Source: Puia dinghuensis (lineage in GTDB: Bacteria; Bacteroidota; Bacteroidia; Chitinophagales; Chitinophagaceae). From it: DNA of 64,000 nucleotides. How positions within the stretch are numbered: the stretch's first letter is position 1; every line of letters begins with the position of its first letter. The stretch covers positions 1 to 64,000 of the forward strand of contig NZ_BMJC01000004.1 in assembly GCF_014642875.1 (NCBI RefSeq), written 5' to 3'. Shown here piece after piece: positions 45,063-53,486 of this stretch. The position numbers and the translations under genes are program-made. The notes below the pieces were generated by a model. That model had not been told where the DNA came from. It did no database searches and worked only from the letters and a program-made list of their open reading frames with translations.

Positions 45063-47198
45063 TTAAGCGCGGTGGTGGATCAGCTTCTGGATCTTGTTGT
45101 GCAAGTCTTCGGGGCGGAAGGGTTTGGGGACAACCTCCATAAATCCTTTCTGAATGAGATCGACCCGCATGTCTTCATAGACGGCTGCGGTGAAGGCGAT
45201 GGCGGGTACGGAGGGGTGAACTTTCCTGATCTCGGCCAATGCGGTGATGCCATCCATCTCCGGCATTTCGAGATCGATGAGCACCAGGTCGAAATTGCCG
45301 CGGCGGCACTTTTCCACAGCTTCCACCCCATTCATCGCTTCATGGACCTCGATGCCCCATTTGGTGAGGAATTTTCGCGCCACGCGCATGTTGACGATAT
45401 TATCCTCGGCGATGAGAACCCGCAGGTGGTTGAAGACCGGCAGTTGTTTTACCTTCTCATCATTGATATACATCTTGGCATTCTCGTTGATCTCGAGTTC
45501 GAGGGTAAAATAAAATATACTACCCTTTCCTTCTTCACTCTTGAGCTGCAGTTCGCCGGCGAACAGGCTTACGAGCTTCTTACTGATGGCGAGACCAAGG
45601 CCGGTGCCGCCATATTTCCGCGTCGTATCCGTGTCGGCCTGTGTAAAGCTGTCGAACACTTCCTGCTGTTTGTGCGCCGGGATGCCGATGCCGGTATCCT
45701 GCACCATAAACTGGATCACCGATTTCTTGCTGGTGGAAGAGATCTTTTTGGCGGCCAGGGTGATCCCGCCGGTGTGCGTGAATTTGATGGCGTTAGAAAG
45801 GAGATTGCTGAGCACCTGGTTGAGCCGGGTCTCGTCGGTGAGGAACTCTGCTTCCAGGTCGTCATCAACATCTACGAGGAACAGCAGTCCCTTGGTGTGG
45901 GCCTGTACGGAGAACTGGGCTTCCAGCTTCCGAAGGAAGACCCGCATGTTGACGGGTACGTTCTCCAATTCGAAGCGCCCTGATTCTATCTTGTTGAAGT
46001 CCAGTATCTCGTTGATGAGGACCATCATATGCTCGGAAGAGTATTTAAGTATCTCCAGGTGGGAGATCTGTTCGGGCAGGTATTGTTCCTGCATCAGCAG
46101 GTTGGAAGCGCCGATGATGCCGTTGAGAGGCGTCCGCAGCTCGTGGCTCATGTTGGACAGGAACCTCGACTTGGCCTTCGATGCCGTCTCGGCTTTTTGT
46201 TTGGCCTTCATCAGTTCGAACTGGGTCATCTTTATCTCGGAGATGTCCAGGATGCTGATCTTCCAGAAATGCCGGTCGTTGTCAAAGAAGGAAACGACGT
46301 TGACAAAGGCGAATACGGTATTATCCTTCTTGGAGGTGAGGGCCAGCTCTCCCTGCCAGCTGTTGGTGTTGTCACCGGCGGGCTTCTTCTCGATGCTGCG
46401 AAAGAGTTGAATGTGCTCCTTTGTGAAAAGGCTGTCCATGGGTGCGCCCACCACCTGCCGCTTGTCTTCTATTTCGAGCAGCTCGAGCGCCCGGTTGTTA
46501 CAATCGGTGATGGCCAGCGCTTCGGCGTCGAGGATGAATACACCGTCCAGGGAGGTGTTGTAAATGGTGTCGACAAACTGTTTCTCCTTGAGGATGGCTT
46601 CCTCGTTGTTGCGGTTGATCCGCACGATGGCGAAAGAGAAAAAGATGGTCAGCAGCAAGGACAGGATCAGATTGCTGTCATAAAGCCTGCCGAACAGGCC
46701 AGTGATGTGAACCTGGTAGTGGTTCTCCTGCGGGCATTCATAATAGCAGAACAGCAGACAGGCGATGGTGATGAGGTAGGCGAAGGCCAGCTCCCGGGAA
46801 TTCCTGGTAAAGCTGATGATAAAGGTCATGATCAGGAAGTAAGGAAAGAAGAAGAGGTATTCCCCGGCCTTTAGTCCTTCCATATAGTTCATGATCGCCA
46901 GATAGAAATTGAGGTTCAGCACCGACAGGACGCGGGCCAGCGGGTATTGCCGCCGCAGGTTGAGATGATAGGCTACGATGAAGATATAGGCTGCGCTGAG
47001 GTTGATCAACGCGCTGATATAAAGCCCGAAACAGAAGTAGGAAATGACGCAGACGAAATGCGCTATGAGTATAAGGAGGATAAACTGGTTGAATCGGATC
47101 GTCTTTTTCCGCTTCGCAGGAGAATACTCATCCCGGAGTCCGGAATAGACTATGTCCTCATAGAAGGAAGTAAAGATGGATACGATGGGGTTACTCAC
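45063..47198 (-). CDS. Membrane hybrid sensor histidine kinase
   Basis: This 711-residue protein starts at GTG 47196-47198. About six N-terminal helices (residues 37-195) precede a PAS domain (about 205-325), a HisKA domain with phospho-acceptor His352 in NMSHELRTPLNG, an ATPase domain (NQVLSNLLSNAIKFTHTG, DTGIGIP, GGTGLGLAISKKL at about 530-541) and a receiver domain with VLIAEDNIVN and acceptor Asp642 in IDLEMPEMDG. The signal sensed is unknown. The divergent Hpt gene at 47294 probably supplies the next phosphotransfer step, as the kinase ends in a receiver and has no output domain. Confidence 0.92.
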   Translation of the reverse strand: MSNPIVSIFTSFYEDIVYSGLRDEYSPAKRKKTIRFNQFILLILIAHFVCVISYFCFGLYISALINLSAAYIFIVAYHLNLRRQYPLARVLSVLNLNFYLAIMNYMEGLKAGEYLFFFPYFLIMTFIISFTRNSRELAFAYLITIACLLFCYYECPQENHYQVHITGLFGRLYDSNLILSLLLTIFFSFAIVRINRNNEEAILKEKQFVDTIYNTSLDGVFILDAEALAITDCNNRALELLEIEDKRQVVGAPMDSLFTKEHIQLFRSIEKKPAGDNTNSWQGELALTSKKDNTVFAFVNVVSFFDNDRHFWKISILDISEIKMTQFELMKAKQKAETASKAKSRFLSNMSHELRTPLNGIIGASNLLMQEQYLPEQISHLEILKYSSEHMMVLINEILDFNKIESGRFELENVPVNMRVFLRKLEAQFSVQAHTKGLLFLVDVDDDLEAEFLTDETRLNQVLSNLLSNAIKFTHTGGITLAAKKISSTSKKSVIQFMVQDTGIGIPAHKQQEVFDSFTQADTDTTRKYGGTGLGLAISKKLVSLFAGELQLKSEEGKGSIFYFTLELEINENAKMYINDEKVKQLPVFNHLRVLIAEDNIVNMRVARKFLTKWGIEVHEAMNGVEAVEKCRRGNFDLVLIDLEMPEMDGITALAEIRKVHPSVPAIAFTAAVYEDMRVDLIQKGFMEVVPKPFRPEDLHNKIQKLIHHRA

Positions 47199-47293
47199 AG
47201 GATGTCGAATAAGTGTTTCGCTCTAATGCTTTAGAGGTAACGTCTGAGGGCAATAATTTATTATAGGTATCGTTATTTATACGACATAGTTAT

Positions 47294-47695
47294 ATGCAGA
47301 AGCCTTTATCCGATATGAGTTTTATATTTAGCGATGAGATCAACGGTTCGTACGTAATCGAGTTATATGCAGGTGATTATGTAATGATCGAAGAGACTTT
47401 CGAAGATGTCCTGCGGGAGTATGATGTTTTTGTAGAGCGAATAATCACCACTTACCATGAGGGAGATGCCGGCGCCCTGAAAAGTGCAGTCCACAAAATA
47501 AAGCCCCTGTTCGGCTTCGTTGGCCTTACTACCCTCCAGGCACAGTGCCTTCAATTCGAGAATTCCTGTCAAACAAAGAGCTGCCCTGAATTGGCCAATG
47601 CTTTTGTTAGTCTGAAAAAAGAGCTGCTGGAGGCCAAATCTGTGATCGCAAAAGAAAAAGAGCGGCTGGCGGCATTTAATCGGCTACCGGGATAG
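47294..47695 (+). CDS. Histidine-containing phosphotransfer (Hpt) protein
   Basis: This 133-residue protein is all-helical in character and has AVHKIKPLFGFVGLTTLQAQCLQFE at about residues 65-89, where His67 fits the phospho-accepting position of Hpt domains (HxxK followed by a small/aromatic block; usual families have HxLKG). It is transcribed divergently from the hybrid histidine kinase, 95 bp away, so a kinase to Hpt phosphorelay is likely. No partner response regulator with a DNA-binding domain is in the window. Its 3' end overlaps the end of the convergent aminotransferase gene by 12 bp. Confidence 0.78.
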   Translation: MQKPLSDMSFIFSDEINGSYVIELYAGDYVMIEETFEDVLREYDVFVERIITTYHEGDAGALKSAVHKIKPLFGFVGLTTLQAQCLQFENSCQTKSCPELANAFVSLKKELLEAKSVIAKEKERLAAFNRLPG

Positions 47696-48802
47696 CGATG
47701 CCTCCTCCACCGCCTTTGACAACGCCGACAATCCTTCCTGCAATTGATCCTTTGTGGGCCAGCCAAAGCCCAGCCGGATGTAATGCCGGGGCATTTCGAA
47801 CCAATGACCCGCGCCTACATATGTCCCATATTTCTCCAGCAGGATACGATAAAAGTTATCGAGGTCTGTTCTCTGCGGGTCTTTTAACCTTGGAAAGCAT
47901 ACACAGCCACCCCGGGGTTCTATCCATTCCCAATCTCCTTGTTGCTGCATCCAGTCTTTGACGACTTCGAACTTTGCTTTTATATCGGCGCTGATGCGGG
48001 GAAAATGCCTGTCTTTTTGCAGCAGGTAGCGGTAGGCCAATTCTTCATCGATGACGGGGCCGCAGATATGCATCTGTTCCTTAGCCGCCAGGAAGGTTTC
48101 GAGCAGGCGCCGGTCGCGGCAGATGATCCAGCCTGTTCGCAGGCCTGGTAGTCCGTAGGTCTTGGAGAGGGAGGAGATGCTGATCATTTTTGGGGAATAT
48201 TCTGCCGCCAGGGGGAGTTGTGGGCCAAAGACCATATCGCGGTAGGTTTCGTCGACCAGTATGTGAAGGGCCTTTTCTTCTGCCAGCTGCGCAAGCGCGT
48301 TGAGTTGTGTTGCTTCGAGGCAGGCGCCGGTGGGGTTGTGGGGGTGTGTCAGGGAGATGTAGCGGGTGTTGGGTGTGATGGCGCTTTTAATGCGGTCGAT
48401 GTCGAGGGCGAAGCGTTCTTCGAATCTCAAATCGATATACTTTACTGTTGCGCCGATGGCCCGGGGTGTTTCGATGTTGGTTGCATAGTTGGGGCGGACG
48501 ACGACCAGCTCATCGCCTTTTTCCAGGAGGGTCGTAGCGATGATGAAGAGGGCGCCCGCGGCGCCGATGGTGGTGAGGACGTCGCCGGCATCGAGGCCGT
48601 TGTTTTTTACGACGAGTTGCCGCAGGCCTTCATGGCCCTGGTGCGAGCCATAGGCCAAGACGAGGTCGCCAAGGCCCGAGCCGGTGTCCACTTCCCGGAA
48701 GAGGGTATCCGTATACGAACTCTCGGAGAGGTTGTTGCGGATCTTGTCGTATCCCATTTGCTCGGGGGATTCGACTTCGATGGGCATGCGGCGGTATTGC
48801 AT
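47684..48802 (-). CDS. Class I/II PLP-dependent aminotransferase
   Basis: A protein of 372 residues if started at ATG 48800-48802; a TTG lies 30 bp further upstream. It has the conserved cofactor region of aspartate-aminotransferase-fold enzymes: LTHPHNPTGACLE, LVDETYRD, the PLP lysine in SISSLSKTYGLPGLRTGW, and a late HYIRLGFGWPT. It could be an aromatic or branched-chain aminotransferase or a related lyase; the substrate is not readable. It shares no obvious operon with its neighbours. Confidence 0.86.
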   Translation of the reverse strand: MQYRRMPIEVESPEQMGYDKIRNNLSESSYTDTLFREVDTGSGLGDLVLAYGSHQGHEGLRQLVVKNNGLDAGDVLTTIGAAGALFIIATTLLEKGDELVVVRPNYATNIETPRAIGATVKYIDLRFEERFALDIDRIKSAITPNTRYISLTHPHNPTGACLEATQLNALAQLAEEKALHILVDETYRDMVFGPQLPLAAEYSPKMISISSLSKTYGLPGLRTGWIICRDRRLLETFLAAKEQMHICGPVIDEELAYRYLLQKDRHFPRISADIKAKFEVVKDWMQQQGDWEWIEPRGGCVCFPRLKDPQRTDLDNFYRILLEKYGTYVGAGHWFEMPRHYIRLGFGWPTKDQLQEGLSALSKAVEEASLSR

Positions 48803-48950
48803 AAAATAAGCTTTAATCCAATTAAAGCGCAATATAAACGCAAAACTTGCACGAGCCGTGCGATAGGGTTCATCGACATCATCACCGACATCCAGAAGAA
48901 AGGAGCATTTACAATAAAATGAATATCAATTATTTATAAAACATTAATCT

Positions 48951-49679
48951 TTAGTTTACACCGACATCTACTCCGATCATTGGCATTTCATTGTACACTC
49001 TTCCGCCGAGGTTACGACCGGACTTTTTCTTATTGGTTCCACCCCACTGTTTAAAGAAGAAAGCTACCCCGATTTCTTGACATTGTTGACGAATATCCCA
49101 AACCCACCATTCCTTTACCGGCCTTGTCTTTCTTCCGCTTTCGCCCCCGACAATAACCCAATCAATATTTTCTAAGTTCATATTCATCAAGGGTCCAATT
49201 AACGGTTCGCAGGAAAGGAATTTGATTTTTGCACCCGTTTCTCTCAAAAAGTCGATCCGATGTACTACTCTGCTGTCTTCTACGGAAACGCCCATCCATA
49301 TATTTTTTGTCCATTCCAATTCTCGGTGCAGTTGGTGTAATCGGTCCGCCCTCTTGGTCAAGACCTGGAAAGTATGTTGCGGGTTGTCGTTCATTACCTC
49401 AAATACTTTCTTTATGAAATCCAAAGGAATTTCAGGATGAAATAAATCGCTCATTGAATTCACAAACACTAGCTTTGATCCTTTCCAGGAGAAAGGTACT
49501 TTTAGCACATCCTCATGAATTGCGATTTCAAAACCATTCCTGTATTTGTCAACTCCCATTGCTTGCAGGCGTTTTGCCATAACCTCTGCATAACAGTATT
49601 TGCAGCCGGCAGAGATTTTGGTACATCCTGTGGTAGGATTCCATGTCATTTCGGTCCATTCGATACTGGATTGTGCCAT
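48951..49679 (-). CDS. DUF5131 (phage Gp37/Gp68-like) three-cysteine radical SAM-like protein
   Basis: This 242-residue protein starts SSIEWTEMTWNPTTGCTKISAGCKYCYAE: cysteines 19, 26 and 29 form a C-x6-C-x2-C motif resembling a relaxed radical SAM cluster site. Later blocks are FVNSMSDLFHPEIP, VLTKRADRL, WMGVSVEDSRVVHRIDFL, FLSCEPLIGPL, WVIVGGESG and FFKQWGG, all typical of DUF5131. These genes sit next to TcmP genes and on phages and mobile elements; the reaction is unknown. The TAATG junction couples it to TcmP. The pair is AT-richer than the flanking genes, which suggests transfer. Confidence 0.88.
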   Translation of the reverse strand: MAQSSIEWTEMTWNPTTGCTKISAGCKYCYAEVMAKRLQAMGVDKYRNGFEIAIHEDVLKVPFSWKGSKLVFVNSMSDLFHPEIPLDFIKKVFEVMNDNPQHTFQVLTKRADRLHQLHRELEWTKNIWMGVSVEDSRVVHRIDFLRETGAKIKFLSCEPLIGPLMNMNLENIDWVIVGGESGRKTRPVKEWWVWDIRQQCQEIGVAFFFKQWGGTNKKKSGRNLGGRVYNEMPMIGVDVGVN

Positions 49680-50512
49680 TAAAGTTTGTATTTGGGTTCA
49701 ATAACTTCATTTGCGATTTTAATAGCCGTTTTGTTATTTGCAGCCATCATAAAGTGATACATAATCGAATTCTGAGAATTGCGCATTACAAAAGATTTCG
49801 ATACATCGGAAAACACCTGTTTTAATTTCCGGGTGTACAACTCACCCGCCAAAATGACTGCATCCTTCTCCTTTTGAATATTTATTTCTTCCCCAAAAAG
49901 AGTCTGACGAATAGTCGACTTATAGAAATGCTTCATAATCTCTTCCTTCGAATAACCGAGAAAGCTCTCGAGTTTCTGCATCCAGGAATCTGAAATTCTG
50001 CCGTCGTTGATAAGCATTCTGTTGACGCCAATTCCTGTTGGAACCAATATCCATAAATCGACGCCGAGGCCTTTTAAGCTTTCTATGGACCCCCAATTCA
50101 CCGACATCCCATAAGGATCGATAAAGACAAGAGCCCGGTAATTCTTATTCTCTTTCAAAAATTCCGCCAACGCAACAAGTTTGGTGTTGCAATCCTCCTG
50201 ACGGATATGAATATTTTGTCTTAACGGATGAGTGCTGAGATTGGCTTTCAGAGCGGTTGCATGCTCCTCATTCAATTCCACGAAATAGTATATATCAAAA
50301 GGCTTTGGCTCCGATATATCTAAAATCCTAAGCGCCGTTCCTTTTTTCAAATGGTCTATTCCTTCGGATTCAATAAAACCTGAACCTGCAAATCCATCAA
50401 AATAAATTGTCTTAACCCAATTTTGTTTGTACATAATGGTTAAGTAGGCTGACGCATACTTAACTACAATATCCATCTTCTCTTCTGTCCAGTTTCCACC
50501 AAATTGATTCAT
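49679..50512 (-). CDS. tcmP: Three-Cys-motif partner protein TcmP
   Basis: A 277-residue protein matching TcmP: NWTEEKMDIVVKYASAYLTIM at the start, YFDGFAGSG (about residues 38-46), which resembles a SAM-binding motif I, YYFVELNEEHATALKANL, and LVFIDPYGMSVNWGSIESL with a DPYG resembling the motif IV of amino-methyltransferases. TcmP is named for its constant pairing with DUF5131 proteins, as here (one-base overlap). Its activity has not been established to my knowledge; the two motifs suggest a Rossmann methyltransferase fold. Low GC and phage-linked families suggest horizontal origin. Confidence 0.88.
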   Translation of the reverse strand: MNQFGGNWTEEKMDIVVKYASAYLTIMYKQNWVKTIYFDGFAGSGFIESEGIDHLKKGTALRILDISEPKPFDIYYFVELNEEHATALKANLSTHPLRQNIHIRQEDCNTKLVALAEFLKENKNYRALVFIDPYGMSVNWGSIESLKGLGVDLWILVPTGIGVNRMLINDGRISDSWMQKLESFLGYSKEEIMKHFYKSTIRQTLFGEEINIQKEKDAVILAGELYTRKLKQVFSDVSKSFVMRNSQNSIMYHFMMAANNKTAIKIANEVIEPKYKL

Positions 50513-50552
50513 AAGACAAGGTTAATAACATAAAAATAGAGAATTAAACTAC

Positions 50553-51632
50553 TCAAAACAATGATATCTGTCCGCCGGGACGGCGGAACTGGGAGCAGTC
50601 GAGTTCCCAGCGTTCGGCATTGAGCCCGTATTTTTGGGTATAGCGGGCGTACTGCTGTGCGACGAGTTCGGCATAGTTGCCTTCCCCGCGCATACGTACA
50701 CCCCAGCGGCTGTCATTGACCTTGCCGTCGTGGCTGGCTTCGATGAAATGCCAGACCTTGTCGGCCCTGTCGGGGAAGGTCTTGTAGAGCCAGTCGTGAA
50801 AGATGAGCTTGATGGCGCCGTTGAGCCGGATAAACGTGTAGGCGGAGAAGGTGGCGCCATTGTCGGCAGCGGCCTTCATGATGCGCTGCATCTCGTGTTC
50901 GTTGAGCCCGGGGATCATGGGACCCAGCATGACCCCTGCGCGTACGCCTGCTTCGCTGAGTTCGCGGATGGTGCGGAGGCGCTGGCGGGCCGTCGTTGTA
51001 CGGGGTTCCATCAGCTGCCGCAGGTTTTCGTCAAAAGAGGTGATGGAGATGAGCACAGACACCAGGTTCTTCTTAGCCATTTCGCTGAGGATATCCTTAT
51101 CGCGCAGGATGCCCGCATTCTTGGTGATCATGCCGACGGGTTGATTGAACTCCCGGCAGACCTCGAGGAGTTGGCGGGTGATCCTGAACTTCCGCTCGGC
51201 GGGCTGATAACAATCGGTATTGCCGCTGAGGGAAATAGGGAGACATTCCCATTGGGGGTTCATCAGGAATTTGCGCAGCAGCTGGGGCGCATTCTTTTTT
51301 ACGATGATCTTGCTTTCGAAGTCGAGACCGGCGCTATAACCCCAATATTCGTGGGCATTGCGGGCATAGCAATAAGTGCAGCCATGTTCACAGCCCTGGT
51401 AGGGGTTCATGCTGTACCACATACCCACGTCGGGGCTATCCACCTTGTTGACGATGCTCTTAGCATTGTCTTCGAGATAGAGGGTTGCGACATTCGGTTC
51501 GACCCATTCGTCGATGCCTTCGATGTGTTCTTTCACCCTTTCGTTCTTCAGAAAGCGGTTCTTCGGGTTGAATTGGGCGCCACGCCCTTTGAGATAGGGT
51601 GAGGGGTCGATGCTTTCTTCTTCGATGTTCAT
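50553..51632 (-). CDS. PA0069-family radical SAM protein
   Basis: This 359-residue protein has the N-terminal block KGRGAQFNPKNRF, then the radical SAM cluster motif CEHGCTYCYARNAHEYWG (Cys81, Cys85, Cys88), and family segments PISLSGNTDCYQPAE, MITKNAGILRDKDIL and MLGPMIPGLNEHE. It is related to the spore photoproduct lyase group (SplB-like), but the PA0069 subfamily has no firmly assigned reaction. Being close to umuD-umuC and 2H phosphoesterases, a nucleic-acid repair role is conceivable. It lies 40 bp upstream of tcmP on the same strand. Confidence 0.88.
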   Translation of the reverse strand: MNIEEESIDPSPYLKGRGAQFNPKNRFLKNERVKEHIEGIDEWVEPNVATLYLEDNAKSIVNKVDSPDVGMWYSMNPYQGCEHGCTYCYARNAHEYWGYSAGLDFESKIIVKKNAPQLLRKFLMNPQWECLPISLSGNTDCYQPAERKFRITRQLLEVCREFNQPVGMITKNAGILRDKDILSEMAKKNLVSVLISITSFDENLRQLMEPRTTTARQRLRTIRELSEAGVRAGVMLGPMIPGLNEHEMQRIMKAAADNGATFSAYTFIRLNGAIKLIFHDWLYKTFPDRADKVWHFIEASHDGKVNDSRWGVRMRGEGNYAELVAQQYARYTQKYGLNAERWELDCSQFRRPGGQISLF

Positions 51633-51670
51633 ACGCTTCTATTTTGAGTGGCGGCATTCGCTAATGATGG

Positions 51671-51699
51671 GCCTTCGGCCGGGCGGCCCGTGGCCGCCT
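51671..51699. other. GC-rich intergenic hairpin
   Basis: GGCGGCC (51682-51688) and GGCCGCC (51692-51698) form a perfect 7-bp stem with a 3-nt loop that abuts the stop codon of the 2H phosphoesterase gene. It lacks a T-run, like the hairpin at 1020-1038. Confidence 0.4.
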
Positions 51700-52336
51700 A
51701 GGCAAACAGTTCGCCCTGGCGGGTGGACACGGGCAGGTTCTGGAAGGCGAAGCGCTCGACGATCTGCCAGGCTTTGTCTCCTTGCCGCCGGCGGAGCAGC
51801 AGCATGCCGTCCGCGATGAATTTGCCCGTGAAACTCTTGTTGGCATATTCCTGCCATCCCTTCTCAAATTGCCAGGGCAGCAGCTTGCGGGCAATGAGCA
51901 GGTTGGGCTCGTCGAGAAAATGGGGTTTATGGTCCTTGTCCAGCTTCATCAGCCTTTGTACATCCCTGATCTCGGTGACCAGCCCACGGATAGGCAGTTT
52001 ACTGGTGACATTGATAAAGATGCTATGGGTGGGCAGGCTACCAAAGTCCTTCAGCTCGACTTTGAAAGGACAATAACCCATGGCGATGGTGCGCAGACGT
52101 TGTACGATGCGGTCTTCCATCATTGACAATTGAGTAAAACGAACCAGCGTCACATGGGGCTTGCCCGCAAGCGTAGCAGGCGCCTGGTAGGCCTCCTGGA
52201 AGGCCGCCCTCAGCTGCTGGACCCTGTTGCGCAACTCTTCGTGCGGATTGAGGATGAGCTGGTATTCGTTGATGGCGAGATTTTTTCTATAGTCCTCTTT
52301 GAGAACGGCGGCGATAGGTTGGATAGCTTGTTGCAT
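51698..52336 (-). CDS. 2H phosphoesterase (2'-5' RNA ligase-like), copy 1
   Basis: This 212-residue protein has the two His motifs of 2H enzymes: KPHVTLVRF (His61) and THSIFINV (His104), with a repeated beta-alpha-beta pattern and a C-terminal GKFIADGMLLLRR strand. Such enzymes hydrolyse or ligate cyclic phosphodiesters on RNA ends or nucleotides. It lies 1 bp after the second copy (52338-52958), with the same motif spacing, so the pair is an old tandem duplication. The substrate is unknown. Confidence 0.8.
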   Translation of the reverse strand: MQQAIQPIAAVLKEDYRKNLAINEYQLILNPHEELRNRVQQLRAAFQEAYQAPATLAGKPHVTLVRFTQLSMMEDRIVQRLRTIAMGYCPFKVELKDFGSLPTHSIFINVTSKLPIRGLVTEIRDVQRLMKLDKDHKPHFLDEPNLLIARKLLPWQFEKGWQEYANKSFTGKFIADGMLLLRRRQGDKAWQIVERFAFQNLPVSTRQGELFA

Positions 52337-52337
52337 A

Positions 52338-52958
52338 CTAATTGATTTTATCGGGTTGAAGCCGGAAGATGTTCACTGTCTTACAGGCGTCGAAAGCATG
52401 CTCGCGCTTCAGCAACACCAGCTGGTCTACATGAAAGGTATCGTGGAAGGTTTTTCGGGAATAGTCGGGCATCGCCTTATTATAAACCTGTTCGGTCAAT
52501 CCCCCGGCGATGCTCAGATAGGGCCGGCTGATGAGGTTTACCGGCGGACAGCCGCTGCTGCGGATGTAATCATCTATCGCCCTCAGCTGCCGCATCAGAT
52601 CGCGAAAAGGCTGCGGGTCCTGTACGCGTAAATAGATCGTATGTGGGGGAAAGCCGCTGAAATTGTTGAGCGTAAGGTCAAAGCTGTTAAAGTGCTTGCA
52701 GATGCGCTGTATCCAGCGGATGAGCGTATCCTCCATCGGTTCGCCCGCCTGAAAAGCCGCCACGGTGATATGCGGCCGGTTGCGCACCGTCACCTGTAGC
52801 CCATATTCGGTCGAAAACTGCTGCTGCGCTTCCAGCAACTTGTCCTGCAGGTCGCCATAAGGATAGATAACCAGCAGGTATTCAGCGCGGCGGGAGGGTA
52901 TCCCAAGCCCCGGTGGGGCGACTGCTGAAAAAGATGTTCTTGCTAACCCGGTTTCCAT
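52338..52958 (-). CDS. 2H phosphoesterase (2'-5' RNA ligase-like), copy 2
   Basis: A 206-residue protein with RPHITVAAFQ (His63) and PPHTIYLRV (His106), and a C-terminal KTFHDTFHVDQLVLLKRE strand. The spacing of the two histidines is the same as in the neighbouring copy, and the conserved context around them identifies the 2H superfamily. The first 25 residues are not part of the core fold and may be a later extension. It is the first gene of a minus-strand group that includes the radical SAM gene, and it is divergent from umuD. Confidence 0.8.
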   Translation of the reverse strand: METGLARTSFSAVAPPGLGIPSRRAEYLLVIYPYGDLQDKLLEAQQQFSTEYGLQVTVRNRPHITVAAFQAGEPMEDTLIRWIQRICKHFNSFDLTLNNFSGFPPHTIYLRVQDPQPFRDLMRQLRAIDDYIRSSGCPPVNLISRPYLSIAGGLTEQVYNKAMPDYSRKTFHDTFHVDQLVLLKREHAFDACKTVNIFRLQPDKIN

Positions 52959-52997
52959 AAAAAAGATTTTAGTCGATCAATAATTTAGCATAAATTT

Positions 52998-53012
52998 ACT
53001 AAATAAATTAGT
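52998..53012. promoter_or_regulatory. Inverted repeat in the umuD promoter region (candidate operator)
   Basis: ACTAA-ATAAA-TTAGT is a perfect 5-bp inverted repeat with a 5-nt spacer in the 93-bp divergent region between the 2H phosphoesterase and umuD genes; another TTAG half-site lies just to its left. Such a site could bind a dimeric repressor and control both directions. No matching regulator is known to me from the sequence. Confidence 0.45.
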
Positions 53013-53051
53013 TTTTCCAATTTTTATTTTTCTCCCTGGGAGGGGCATTTT

Positions 53052-53486
53052 ATGGAACTCGAGCAATTCACCGGTATGAACTATAAGGGGACGAAGCGTT
53101 TCACTCAATGGGATGTCCCGACAGCCAATGCAACCGGCTTTGGCGCGGCGGCGGATGATTATATGGAAAGGGGTATCGACCTCAATGAGCAGCTTATCCG
53201 CAACAAGCCCGCCACTTTTTTTATGCGGGTGAGTGGTGATGCCATGACGGGGGCCGGCATCTTCAATGGCGATGTGGTCATCGTAGACCGTAGTGTGAAG
53301 GCGGTGAGCGGGAAGGTGGTGATCGCCACGCTCAATGGCGAGATGCTGATCCGCCGGCTGGAGAAGAATCTGAACAAGCTCCGCCTCGTGCCGGAAACGC
53401 CAAAGCTATCCCCCATCGATGTCGATATCTCCGGCGCCGAATTCTCCATCTGGGGGGTAGTCACTTATGTCATCCATGCATTATGA
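53052..53486 (+). CDS. umuD: UmuD-like S24 protein lacking the catalytic Ser and Lys
   Basis: This 144-residue protein aligns along its length with UmuD: ATGFGAAADDYMERGIDLNE near the E. coli cleavage region (CG replaced by TG), then VSGDAMTGAG and FNGDVVIVDRSV. E. coli UmuD has SGDSM (Ser60) and Lys97; here the codons give Ala64 and Arg101 in the same places, so self-cleavage seems impossible. It may be a structural subunit for UmuC that does not need activation. A ribosome-binding site GGGAGGGG precedes the ATG, and the stop overlaps umuC by ATGA. Confidence 0.88.
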   Translation: MELEQFTGMNYKGTKRFTQWDVPTANATGFGAAADDYMERGIDLNEQLIRNKPATFFMRVSGDAMTGAGIFNGDVVIVDRSVKAVSGKVVIATLNGEMLIRRLEKNLNKLRLVPETPKLSPIDVDISGAEFSIWGVVTYVIHAL

